Assembly: GCA_025175895.1 (NCBI GenBank)
Contig: JAKLTH010000222.1
Coordinates: 1 to 64,000, forward strand
Reading direction: 5' to 3'
DNA from: Wurfbainia villosa
Taxonomy: Eukaryota; Streptophyta; Magnoliopsida; Zingiberales; Zingiberaceae
Length of the DNA stretch: 64,000 nucleotides
Below are positions 1 to 11,000 of this stretch, one piece after another (positions within the stretch are counted from its first letter, which is position 1; each line of letters starts with the position of its first letter). Below the pieces are notes generated by a model. It searched no databases. It was not told the origin of the DNA and saw only the letters and a list, made by a program, of their open reading frames with translations. Made by a program: the position numbers and the translations under genes.

Positions 1-1825
1 CTCTATCTCTCTCTCTCTCTTTTTTTGTCTAATTTCATCTTCAGGAATTCTGTTACATTTTTTCAGATGGCATTTCAATCAGTATTGGCTTATTACTGGT
101 GTGCACATATTCTCGTCTACTTAAAGCGATTCTGAGAACCTCATGAAAACATCACTTTTCATGATTAAGATGAAAAAATATTAAAATTTCAGACTTCCAG
201 TTACTAATATCTGTATATTTATCACTTCTTATGATGAGAAGCAATTGACAAATTAGTGATGTTTGTTCATCCATCCAGTATTATCATGTCAGTTCGAATG
301 TTCGATGTCGTTGGCCTAGACTTACTATGCTAGTTTATTTTACTTAATCCAGATCTTAGATGTATTAGAGTAACTTGAAATCTATTTTAAAGTTGTACGC
401 AAGTGTAGAATTTCTCTGTTACTTTTTTTTTTTTTTTTGTTAAAGATGACTATGATAAACTACAAATGGAAATGATAACTTCATTATAGATTTGTTTGTG
501 ATAATTTGGGCTAAACATTAGCCTAGGCATACAACTTGTCGGGTGATTACAAAGGTATTGATGGTTGAATGTGTCACAAGCATGCTTGTCGTGAGAAGAT
601 ACTGAATCTTTGTCTCGTTTAGTATTGTAGTTTCTGTTTCCCATACCATGCAATTTGATAAAAGGTATATCAAATCCATGGTTTGGCATTCACGTTTCAT
701 GTGATTTGAGGGATTATCGTCATCACCAAGTTGTGTTTCTCTCAACTTTTTGGTGCTGACTGCCTGAATTTTACCCCTTTATTGTGCTATATGCAAATAT
801 ATATCCTAAATATCAAAACAATTAAATCATTTTTAATATATTGACTAGTTGCATTTTGAAAGGGAGCCATGGCGCAACGGTATAGATGTTGCTGTGTGAT
901 CTAGGGGTCACATGTTTGAATTCTGGAAACAATCTCTTGTAAAACAAGATAAGGTCACATACAATAGATCCTTTTCTGAGACCCCACATTGGTTGGAGTT
1001 TCGTGCACTAGGCTGCCCTGACTAGTTGCATTTTATTTGGCATTTCTTTACCCCTCTTACATCTCCACTCCATTTGATTAACCCTTTTTTTTTTTGCAAA
1101 ATCATTTGATTGTCTTTGAACATGTTCATAACATCGAAATTTATTTTATGTCATTTTATCATCTTTTAGACCTATAATTAAGCACCCTTGGATATTAGTA
1201 TTGAGTGCCAGTAGAGGGCATGAGGAGAATGAATGCTAACAAAAGAGACTGGATCAGAATCTACTCTCAAACCGGAAACTAAATAAGTAATTCCTTACGT
1301 GTAGCCAACAAGAACTCATATTTATCATTCAACATCAACATCTGAAACTCTTGCCCATTCAAACTCTCTCGCTGCTGTGAGCTCTTTCCCTTCCTATCCT
1401 AAATATTCTGACTTCCTGTCTCTTGGTCCTTCTCTTCTCAACGGAGTATGAGCCCACTCCTACTATTGTCGTCCCTTCAAAGTACCTCCTTAAAGGACAT
1501 CTTAAACTAGTTGTTTCATGTGTTGTCTATTTGAGACATTTGATAATATTTAAAACCCTATGCATGGTGGATTGTGTTATTAGTTTCCTATGACACAAAT
1601 GGAAATGGAAAAAATCCTAGGAATGTGATTCATATAAATTAAATTGACAAAAATGTGAAATTTATAGGTTCCTTTCACACACATTTCCTAATTAGTAAAA
1701 CTCATGAACTGATCATTCGAAATTGTAGAAAAATGAGATACTTTTTTTGTCGCCCAAAATGTGATTCATGCACCTTTTCCCACCACTCAGTTTATCCTAA
1801 CATCTGTTTCTCCAATCCATTGCAG
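1..1825 (+). other. Intron of the chloroplast Hsp70 gene (left part outside window)
   Basis: This stretch precedes a clear splice acceptor at 1821-1825 and shows no exon-like reading frame, so it is read as intron. It opens with a CT-rich microsatellite (about 1-28), has a poly-T run near 423-439 and a SINE at 858-1018. The exon that should encode the preceding phosphate-binding segment of the Hsp70 ATPase was not found here, so it must lie left of the window. Confidence 0.75.
858..1018 (+). mobile_element. Au-type SINE with 16-bp target site duplication
   Basis: The sequence starts with a tRNA-like head (GGAGCCATGGCGCAACGG, A-box region) followed by a B-box-like segment (GGTCACATGTTTGAATTC). 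It then has the AATCTCTTGTAAAACAAG block and the terminal TTCGTGCACTAGGCTGCCC that mark the plant Au SINE family. Identical 16-base repeats TGACTAGTTGCATTTT at 842-857 and 1019-1034 are the target site duplication. The copy lies in sense orientation in an Hsp70 intron, and the perfect duplication suggests a fairly young insertion. Confidence 0.9.
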
Positions 1826-4800
1826 TTCTAGAGGTTGGAGATGGTGTTTTTGAGGTGCTTTCAACATCTGGGGACACACATCTTGGTGGTGATGATTTTG
1901 ACAAGGTTGGTTTTCCAACACGAAAAATTCTGCATTTGTTCTTCACACATCCACGAATGACCTTTTTTCACATATATTTCAAAGAAGAATCTAGTCCTTC
2001 TTGCTATTTGCCTGATTATAAAGTTATAATATAATGTAAGGTTGATTTATCTATATTTATTTGATTTATGATAATATAATTCATATATATGTATATATTT
2101 TCTATCTTTTGAGATGTGCCTAGTAATAAATATTTCACCCAATAGTTTTTGCTGCCTTCTATGCTATAGGAACATGGTTAGTCTATTTGATGTTTAGAAA
2201 TTTCATCTTCAAAAGTGTTTATACTAGCAATAGTACTACCCACATGGTTCCTAACAATGAAACATAGTAGAGTTAGCCCACAGGGCAAGTCTAGTTGGTA
2301 AGTGCAAACGGGTAACTCTTCGGTGGGCAGGGGTCAATTTCCTGGGAGGTTATGACTCTGGGCTATCAACCGACCCCCTCTTTTGTACTTGTCACCTAGG
2401 TTCGTGATTTACCTCCTCCACCGATAGAGGCAACTGGAGGGGGCCGCTAATATGACAGTTCTACATTTTTTTTTATGAAACATAGCAGAGTTGTATATAT
2501 TTGTTAAATTTTGATCAAAATAAAAAAATGGCATAATCCCAAGAGTGAAAATTTGTAACTTGTTTTTATTTATGCCAAATGCAACTAATAATAATAATAT
2601 TATTATATTACTATAGGGATGACTGGAGGGATTTGAATTTGGAGGAACGCCATCTAGAAAAACAGAAAAAAAATGAGATAATGAGAAATTGGTGAAGTGA
2701 AAAGTAAATGTTTATTTTTTTTTTATAATGTAAAGGGAAGTTTATCTGGTTAGATGGTATTTGGCATCCGAATCACCGAATGCTTCTCGTGACAACATTA
2801 CCCTCTAATCCTTGTGGAAGCCGTGGACATGCTCATTTAATAATGTAAACATTAACAATAATTCTCAATCCTATCTAGGCAAATGACCATATAGTTGCAT
2901 GTTTATTTTATTGTTACACATATGACTCTATACAACTATATAATACTCCACATCACAGACAGGAAATGGAAGGGGACCAGCTTTTCTACATTAGGCCTTG
3001 TATGCCGGACTATATTTTAGAATAGGATATCATAATTGACTTTTTCTGCCTTTTAGTCTCGTGGCTTAGAGGAAGGATATCTCATTTCCTATGGAACTGT
3101 TTCTACATCTAATTGCTTAAATTTTTAAACTGTTTAACTTTATTGCTTCCTTTGTATAATACTAGTTATCTCTTGGACAAGTTAACATTCTTGATGACAA
3201 AATGGTCTATTATAGTCATAGCCAAGCATATTCATACTCTTCTCATTCTTGTGATCATACATCTCTGTTCTTCTTTACTAGTACTGAATTGGCACATTCT
3301 AGTAGCCTCTTGTTAACTTTAATTTAATTATTTTTAGTTGTTCATTGTACTGCCTTGGGAATATGTGTTTGTGTTTTGATACACAAAGTATTGATGTTGT
3401 GTATTTTCATCAAATGGCATTAGCAACATTGGATCAGAATCTTCCACAAAGCAGCTCAGCACTTGCCATTTTATTTTGAACTTGTGAACCGTAGATGCAT
3501 AATAACAACAACAATCAAACATTATCTCATTAGATGGAGTCGGCTATATAGATCCTACTACTCCATTGGATTCTGTCCCTTACTATATCATCATTTATAT
3601 TTAAATAAATTTTATTTTATTTTATCGTTGCTAATCAAGTTTTCTTTGGTCTTCCTCTTTTTTGTTTGATTTGTATATTTGTAATAGTTTCACATCGTCT
3701 AACTAGAGCATCTACCAGTCGTTTAAGTACATGTTCATATCATTTTAGATGTGTCTTCTGAAATTTTTTCTCAATGGATACAATCTCAACTTTCGTCCTA
3801 ATATTTTTATTTCTTATTTATCCATTCTTGTTTGTCCACACATCCATCTTAACATTATCATCTCTACAATTCTCATCTTCTGTACATGTGCTCGAGTCAT
3901 GGACTATAGATGCATCAAATGATCATTAACCATCCATATTTGTCTCAATTATTAGAGATTGGTTATATGTATTTTATTCCTCCAATGAGTTCTATACATG
4001 ATTATATCACTATTATTCTACTAGTATTTAAATTAAATCAAATTATTTATTTACATTGGCTAATATTTTCTTTGGCCTCTCTTATAACTTTCACCCTAAT
4101 AGATTCGACTCTTATAACTATAGAATTTATAAGGTATTTTTGGACTCATCAATATCATCTTAACATATTTTCTCTCATTTAATTATCTAATCGAAGCTAC
4201 ATCTAATTGCTCTTGATTATTGGTATATTCTTTTTTATCCATTCTATTAAGGATGTATTTACCTTAGCATTCTCATTTCTACTATATTAACATTTCATGT
4301 TCTGCTTTCTAACAACAAAATGCTTTAGTCCATGAGGTATGATCCTTTTAGTGTGTGTGCTGTGGTGGTTTGGAGGGAGGAAAGGGGGCATGATGATCAC
4401 ACAAGACTCCAAAAGCCTGTCTCCATCACTCATTGTTTATCATATTGATGTTGTCTTTATTTATATCTCCTTTTTGTGGGGTTATAAATCTATAATATCA
4501 GATTTGTCAATCATCTTTAACTATTCCATCGACTCTTTTCTCGTTGCTAAGACTACATCTCAAAACCTTTAATTTCCAAAGTTTCTCTAAAGCATGATTC
4601 ATGAAATCATGCTTGCTGATAACTTATTTATTTTTATGGTCATTTTTTATTTTTTTAGTCCTAAAGTAAAATTTTGTTGATTAGAGAGTTGTCGATTGGC
4701 TTGCTGCTGACTTTAAGAGAGATGAAGGCATTGATCTTTTGAAAGACAAACAAGCCCTTCAGAGATTAACTGAAACTGCTGAAAAGGCTAAGATGGAGTT

Positions 4801-6907
4801 GTCCTCCTTGTCTCAAACAAACATTAGGTTAGTTTCTGTTGTTTCTACTTTATTATTACTGTCTAGATACACCTTTCAAATCTGATTGTGATCTTGATCT
4901 TTTGCCAGTTTACCTTTTATCACGGCAACTGCTGATGGTCCCAAACATATAGAGACAACACTTACAAGAGCCAAATTTGAGGAACTCTGTTCAGATCTTC
5001 TTGACAGGTTTGCCAAACCGTTATTACTTGATGTAGATATAGAACAAGGCAAGTTAGATACACTAAATAAAGCTTCTTTGAGATTCTTATGATAGAAGAG
5101 GAAAATTTTATACTTAGGATTAGCAATGTTCTTCTTGATTTGGTTATTAAAGATCTGGTATATACTTTTGGTAACACATTTGCATGTTTCATTTCAGTTT
5201 TCGATTGATAGTTTGATACTCAATTTCTTCTCTCATACTTGCATTGATTGTCCTATAGGTTAAGAACCCCTGTTAATAATGCATTGAAAGATGCAAAGCT
5301 TTCATTCAAGGATATTGATGAGGTAATCCTTGTTGGCGGGTCAACTCGTATCCCAGCAGTTCAGGAACTTGTGAAGAAGATGACTGGGAAGGATCCTAAT
5401 GTCACTGTCAATCCTGATGAGGTTGTTGCTCTTGGTGCTGCCGTGCAGGTCTGGATTAGAAAACCATTATAATTGACCATGCAAATCTGTATCATATCAA
5501 CTTCTCAGCAACAACTGGTTTTTGTGCTAAGCATGATTGTTTGAAAATAAAAAGAGGACATAATTTGTTCATTTCATGTTGAATTTAGTTAAAGATTGAT
5601 TAACTCCTCATAAATAGAAACTATAAATATATACTAATGAAAACTTTGTGACGTAAAATAAGACTACCCTCTTTGATTTTTGCACTTTGTGTTTTGCAGG
5701 CAGGAGTATTGTCTGGGGATGTCAGTGATATTGTGCTTCTTGATGTCACACCGCTATCCCTTGGTTTGGAGACATTGGGCGGGGTGATGACAAAGATTAT
5801 TCCGAGGAACACAACATTGCCAACGTCCAAATCAGAAGTCTTCTCTACAGCGGCAGATGGTCAGACAAGTGTTGAGATAAATGTTCTTCAGGGAGAAAGA
5901 GAGTTTGTGCGAGACAACAAATCGCTTGGCAGTTTCCGTCTTGATGGGATCCCTCCAGCACCACGAGGGGTTCCACAAATCGAAGTCAAGTTTGACATCG
6001 ATGCCAATGGAATCCTGTCTGTCACCGCTGTGGACAAGGGCACTGGAAAGAAACAAGATATTACCATTACTGGGGCTAGTACTTTACCTAGTGACGAGGT
6101 GGGATTAGGTTTTTTCTCGTAATATTAACTTTTTCTTATCATTGTACAAAAGGGGAAATCCCTCCTCCAAGGGATCCCCTCTCGCCGGCCCCACAACAAA
6201 GAGAGCGAAGAGAGGGAAACCACGGTAGGCCTTTGGCCTTATCGGCGCTTGACGCAGTGGAGGGTTGGAATCCCACCAAAGGCGGAGATTGATCCGTGCT
6301 CTATTGTGCAACATTTGCACTGTGTTGGACATCCAACTTTGCCTTGGGGGCAACTTTTTTCGTATCATGCTTCGTATATTATAGAGATTTTTTTTTGATC
6401 AAGAGGAATGATCTAAATCTGTTTCCGTTCTTATTTTCTAGTGTTCATTTCCAGTTGACTTGATATTCGTACTGAATTCTTCAATTGCAACTGTGTGAAT
6501 GGATACAGGTGGAAAGAATGGTTAAGGAAGCTGATAAGTTTGCCAAAGAGGACAAGGAGAAGAGGGATGCCATTGACACAAAGAACCAGTCCGAGTCAGT
6601 GATTTACCAGACAGAGAAGCAACTCAAGGAGCTCGGAGATAAGGTGCCTGCTGCAGTCAAGGAGAAGGTCGAAGCAAAGCTTAAGGATCTCAAAGATGCA
6701 GTTGCAAATGAATCAACTCAGGGTATGAAGGATGCAATGGCTGCTTTGAACCAGGAGGTGTTGCAGCTTGGTCAGTCACTATATAACCAATCAGGTGCGG
6801 CTGGTGCTGGTTCAGCTCATGGAGCTGAAGCTGATTCTGCAGGAACATCTTCAAAGGGAGCTGACAACGATGATGTGATCGATGCCGACTTCACAGATAG
6901 CAAGTAA
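1826..6907 (+). CDS. cpHSC70: Chloroplast stromal Hsp70 (DnaK-type chaperone), 3' part
   Basis: Stromal Hsp70 binds unfolded or imported polypeptides in the plastid and releases them on ATP hydrolysis. Six exons are visible: 1826-1905, 4685-4827, 4909-5007, 5259-5448, 5700-6098 and 6509-6907, giving about 435 residues; family members have about 700. The first exon encodes the ATPase segment [12 protein letters not shown]. Exon 4 carries [14 protein letters not shown] and exon 5 the linker-side [15 protein letters not shown] followed by the substrate-binding beta domain ([10 protein letters not shown]). Exon 6 encodes the helical lid and ends [12 protein letters not shown], typical of plastid rather than cytosolic (EEVD) or ER (KDEL-type) Hsp70. 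The plastid assignment rests on this tail, since the transit peptide is outside the window. Phases match at every junction and no internal stop is seen. Introns hold SINE and RTE insertions. Confidence 0.95.
2275..2474 (+). mobile_element. tRNA-derived SINE with T-rich tail (family A, copy 1)
   Basis: The element is flanked by ATGAAACATAGTAGAGTT (2257-2274) and ATGAAACATAGCAGAGTT (2475-2492), an 18-base duplication with one mismatch. The head AAGTCTAGTTGGTAAGTGC resembles an A box and GGGGTCAATTTCC a degenerate B box. The body ends in a CACCGATAGAGGCAACTGGA block and a T-run at about 2466-2474. A second copy at 10527-10714 shares the whole layout, so this is a dispersed family. It lies in sense orientation in an Hsp70 intron. 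Confidence 0.8.
3501..3906 (-). mobile_element. 5'-truncated RTE-type LINE, 3' end
   Basis: Read on the minus strand this matches the 3' part of the full-length RTE LINE at 26659-29843, including the segment GATGATATAGTA and the end near AGCCGACTCCATCTAATG, followed by GTTGTTGTTATT. Nine-base repeats TAGATGCAT lie at 3492-3500 and 3907-3915 and may be the target duplication. The reverse transcriptase region is absent, as expected for 5' truncation. Confidence 0.75.
3945..4335 (-). mobile_element. Second, more diverged RTE LINE 3' fragment
   Basis: Directly beside the previous fragment and in the same orientation, this stretch repeats the same order of landmarks in more decayed form: a GGTTATATG start, a TGATTATATCACTATTATTC block matching TACTATATCATCATC, then TTTTCTTTGGCCTC matching TTTTTTGGTCTTCC. 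It appears to be a different, older RTE subfamily. Its right limit is estimated. Confidence 0.5.
6144..6351 (+). mobile_element. Unclassified SINE-like insertion in last Hsp70 intron
   Basis: A GC-rich 208-base block sits in the AT-rich intron 6099-6508. It is bracketed by AACTTTTTCTTATCAT (6128-6143) and AACTTTTTTCGTATCAT (6352-6368), a plausible duplication with one indel and one mismatch. A B-box-like GGGTTGGAATCCCACC is at about 6262-6277. I do not recognise the family; orientation follows the B box. Confidence 0.55.
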
Positions 6908-8028
6908 AGTTGGTCCAGATACATCACCAGCTCAATGGATTTAGGTTACTAAAATTCAAATTTTTCGTTCAGTCCATGAAGTACATATACGTGCATTATT
7001 AAGGTTGATTATGCTCCAGTAGATTTCCTGCATTCCCTGCAAATTATGTAATCCGGAAAGAGCAACTTTACGGGCACTTGGGTTATCTGCCAACAGAATC
7101 TGTGGTTTGAGCAACTCATATGCACTTGAGACATAATTGAATTGAGGATTTATTTTCCTTTTGATAGGAAATGTTGCATGCTACTCTTGACGTCCTTTTA
7201 ATTTGTTTCGAATATGATATCAGTAATGTACTCAAATCGAGATGCTTCCGTTGTGGTTTAATTTAATCTAATGTATGAATAGGAGGGAAGGAAACAAAAA
7301 AAAAAAAAAGAAGGCAAGGGAAAATTTTAGCACATTTTTGTGTGTTTATTTCTCTCGCCTTTATGTTGTCACTTGTATTCTTCATCAAGTAGACTAGCTG
7401 TAAATTCTCACCATTCAAAGAATTTGGTTAGTCTTTTATCTGTAATGCAACTAGTGACTCTGCTCCTGGTCAATATTGATTTTTTCCCCCTTCGTTCATT
7501 AAATCACTTTTATGTAAATTCTTTTAGCGAACAATAAAAGGCTTCCGTGGAAAAGGCGTTCCAGTTATCTTTATAATTATTTTTTTTCAAATAAAGATAT
7601 CCTTTAGAATATTGAATATTTCATTTGTATTTGTTCGATTTATCTCTTCTATCAGTACGGACAGTCGGAACAGATCGCGAAGATAAAGATACACTGTATA
7701 TATTTTATCCCATTGTCCATATTTTATTTAAATATTAACGTAAGTAAATTAATCTATGTAGATTAAAAGGGGGTAAAAAATGAGGCGGTTTAACTTTTTC
7801 TCCCAAACATTGCGATTTGGAGATATATAGACTACAACAATTAGGAGACAAAATAGAAAACAAAGCAGAAGCTCAAACTTCATTTATTTCAAAACATGAT
7901 CATAACGGAGTAGAAGCGAGAGACATAAACATGAGATGCCCTCTAGGCACCATAGATTCATACCATCTAATGCAGATACACACGAAGCTCACATGAAAGA
8001 ATGCATTGCTTCTTGGAGTCGAAATACG
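6908..8028. other. Convergent 3' region between Hsp70 and G6PDH
   Basis: The Hsp70 3' UTR begins here and the G6PDH 3' UTR enters from the right. An A-run is at about 7297-7309 and an AATAAA-type signal at about 7533. Nothing else was recognised. Confidence 0.6.
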
Positions 8029-11000
8029 CTATGCTAGGGTGGGTGGAATCCATACGTAGCCGTGTGTTTGCACATATCCTGCTCTTGCAAGCAATTCATC
8101 TGCTTCTTCTGGTCCACGGCTGCCTGATTTATATGGAATAGCCTTCAGTTCTCCGTCATCGATACTGTGCAGAAGAGGAGTAAATATCTCCCAAGCCACC
8201 TACAATTTTGATACAAAACATTGAGATTCTAGGTTGATTAATATGGATTAGGAAAGAATGCACGCACTTTGAGCTCATCTCTGCGTACAAAGTGCTGCTG
8301 GTCGCCCCTTATTCTGCCAAACATGGGATTGAACAAGGCAGTTGTCAGAATATAGTTTCTTACATGATGTCGTCAATAAAGAGAAATTGAAAGTTCAAAA
8401 GCTTGAACATATAGGACAAATGAAACTAACTATAAGGTAGCATTTGTTTTGTGGAAAAAATTTTATTTTCAATTTTCATTTTATGAGAAAATGAGAAAAT
8501 ATGGAAAATGATATTTGGTTGGTGTTTTCCATCTTCGTTTTCTAAAAAATAAAGAAGTATTTTCTGAAAATTTGAAAAACACAAAAAAATCATTTTCTGT
8601 TTTCTAGAAAAGAAAAAATGCGCGGCAAACCAAACACTCTCTAAGCTTCTTTAGCAACCAAAAGTTTAAGAATGCAAAGACAAGACTAAAATGTCAAATG
8701 TTAATTAATAGAGAGTCAGTTCTGGGAGGGCTATTGGATCTTCGTCCAAGGCCAAAAAAAAAAAAAAAAATAACACTAAATGAGGTTCAATTTTTAAATT
8801 TCACAATGAAAATATGACTCAATTTTTTAATTTTATCCGGGACCTTAGGATCTAATTTTAAAATCATGACCGACTTTGTTAATCGATGTCGATATAGAAT
8901 ATGCATATCGTAGTACATTAGTTGCTCCCATATACAAACACATTGATTCGTAAATGAAACATTGTGGAAAGGCAATGCATTCGTATTTATTGAGATGTAT
9001 ATCTGACTTCATTAACCGTCATTATTTGTGTTTGCCATTTCTTCGGTTTCTAAGGCATGATTTCTGTGGTCCTTATGTAGTTTAGGAATCATCAGCCTCC
9101 ATTAAACTTTAAGGGTATAAAAAATGTTTTTACATAGTCATAAATTCATAGTTAATTATTTTTAGGTATATGTTTCTTTATTTCAGCAAGTAAAACTAGA
9201 CCATGTGTATCAGTTGACTAAAGGATGAAAGTATGTGTCAAAATCATTGTCCCCTAGAATAACTTTGTAAGATTGAGAGGACATGTATTTAGTTTCTTGC
9301 ACCAATCAATTTGGAATGTGAAAACCGTTCGTTGTAAAACAATATATGGAAAAGGCAACAACTAAAAGGTATTAGAGCATACGTGTCCAAGATTAACCGC
9401 TCGTATGCCTCTGGGATTTTGACCTCTTGATACCTTAGCCCATAGGATAAATCCAATTCACTTTGTATGGTTGACATTTCCAATCCAGGTTTCTTGAGCT
9501 GGAGGATACAAAAAAAGAGAGCAAAGAAATTTGTGATAGGAAGAACATGACATCATACAAAACAACCTAGAATACAAAAGCAGGGGTGAGCAAAATACTC
9601 CGAGCCTTACATAGAACATTCTGCTGAAATTACTTCACGATATGACACAGCTACAAATACAATGATCTCAAGTTCTAGATGATGTTTATGCATTAAAACA
9701 CCACCTAAAGATGAGGTATTAGTCTCTAATATATGGTATTCTTTTTATTTTTTGACGTGCAGTAGAAAAATATATATTAAAATAACAGATTTATTCTTAA
9801 AGTGAATGACTCCTCAACATGAAATCAAAAGGGCAGTACCATCTATGAAATAGTTATCCCAATGCAAGGCCCTGCAAATGACCTTGTATATGCCTAAGAA
9901 TAAAATTGCACTTACTGTTAGCTTCATATACATGGCCTCAGATGGTTGCAAGCGAATGACGAATTCATTTCTCCCTTGCTTTTGACCTTGCACATCAACA
10001 GTGTCAGATTCAGATAAAATATACTATTGTAAGTTGCATTTGTAGAAACTAAATAAAATAGTGAAAGTTAACGAAGACAGAAATTGGGCAAGAAACTGAG
10101 ATATGGTAGAAGTATCAACTGTACAACACTATTCAATGTGGAGCTCTATACAGATACGGTCTAAATCTAATTGTTATCCAATAATTGAGGTACTTGAACC
10201 AGAGACTACTCAACAGGAGCTTATAAAAAAGATCATTGGCGATAGAGAGGGAAACTAAAATTTAAATGACATACATTTGAAGATGTCCCCAGGAACATCC
10301 TTAAATTGAACACGAATTTCAGCTTTCCTACTGTTCAGAGCTTTTCCTGCCTTCAATATAAAAGGGACGCCTGTATTGCATGATTATTAAGTGTCAGCAA
10401 CTCAGAGAGACCTATACAGAAACAAATATTCAGAAAATCTTGTTCTAATATCATTTCATGACACTAGATGGTTACTATGGCACGGTAAATTGTCCTGTGG
10501 CAATGGTAAGACAAACCTAACTCTAGAAAAAAAAAAATATAGAACTATCACACCTCCTCCAACTGCCCCTATCGGTGGATGAGATAAATCAAGAATCTAG
10601 GTGACAAGTACAAAGGAGGGAGTCGGTCAGCGTCATGACCTTTCCGAGAATTGACCTCTGCCCACTTAAAAATTACCCTTTTGTATTTACCAATTAGGCT
10701 AGTCCTAGGGGCTGACAAATCTAGCTCTAGGGTTCTACATATCATGTGTGAACTTCGAGAGGCACCAAATCACAAGAACGAAAATTATAAAAATTGAAAG
10801 AACAGTGAAATTGACAAGGTAAGGAAAACTAACTGAACCTTCCCATCTTTCATTGTGTACACGCAAAACAACAGTAGCAAATGTAGGTGTGTTTGAGTTG
10901 TCAGGCACAGTTGGGTCATCTTTATAGCCTTCGTATTGTCCTAGGATTACTTCTTCATGCTTTATGGGTAGCACAGACTGAAGAACCTGAAATATACAAA

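Noticed and set aside
866..960. tRNA gene
   Set aside because: A and B boxes are present but no cloverleaf-closing acceptor stem was seen, and the Au SINE body and target duplication explain them.
3910..4182. 90-residue hydrophobic reading frame in an Hsp70 intron
   Set aside because: It is AT-rich antisense of an RTE fragment, giving spurious membrane-like composition.
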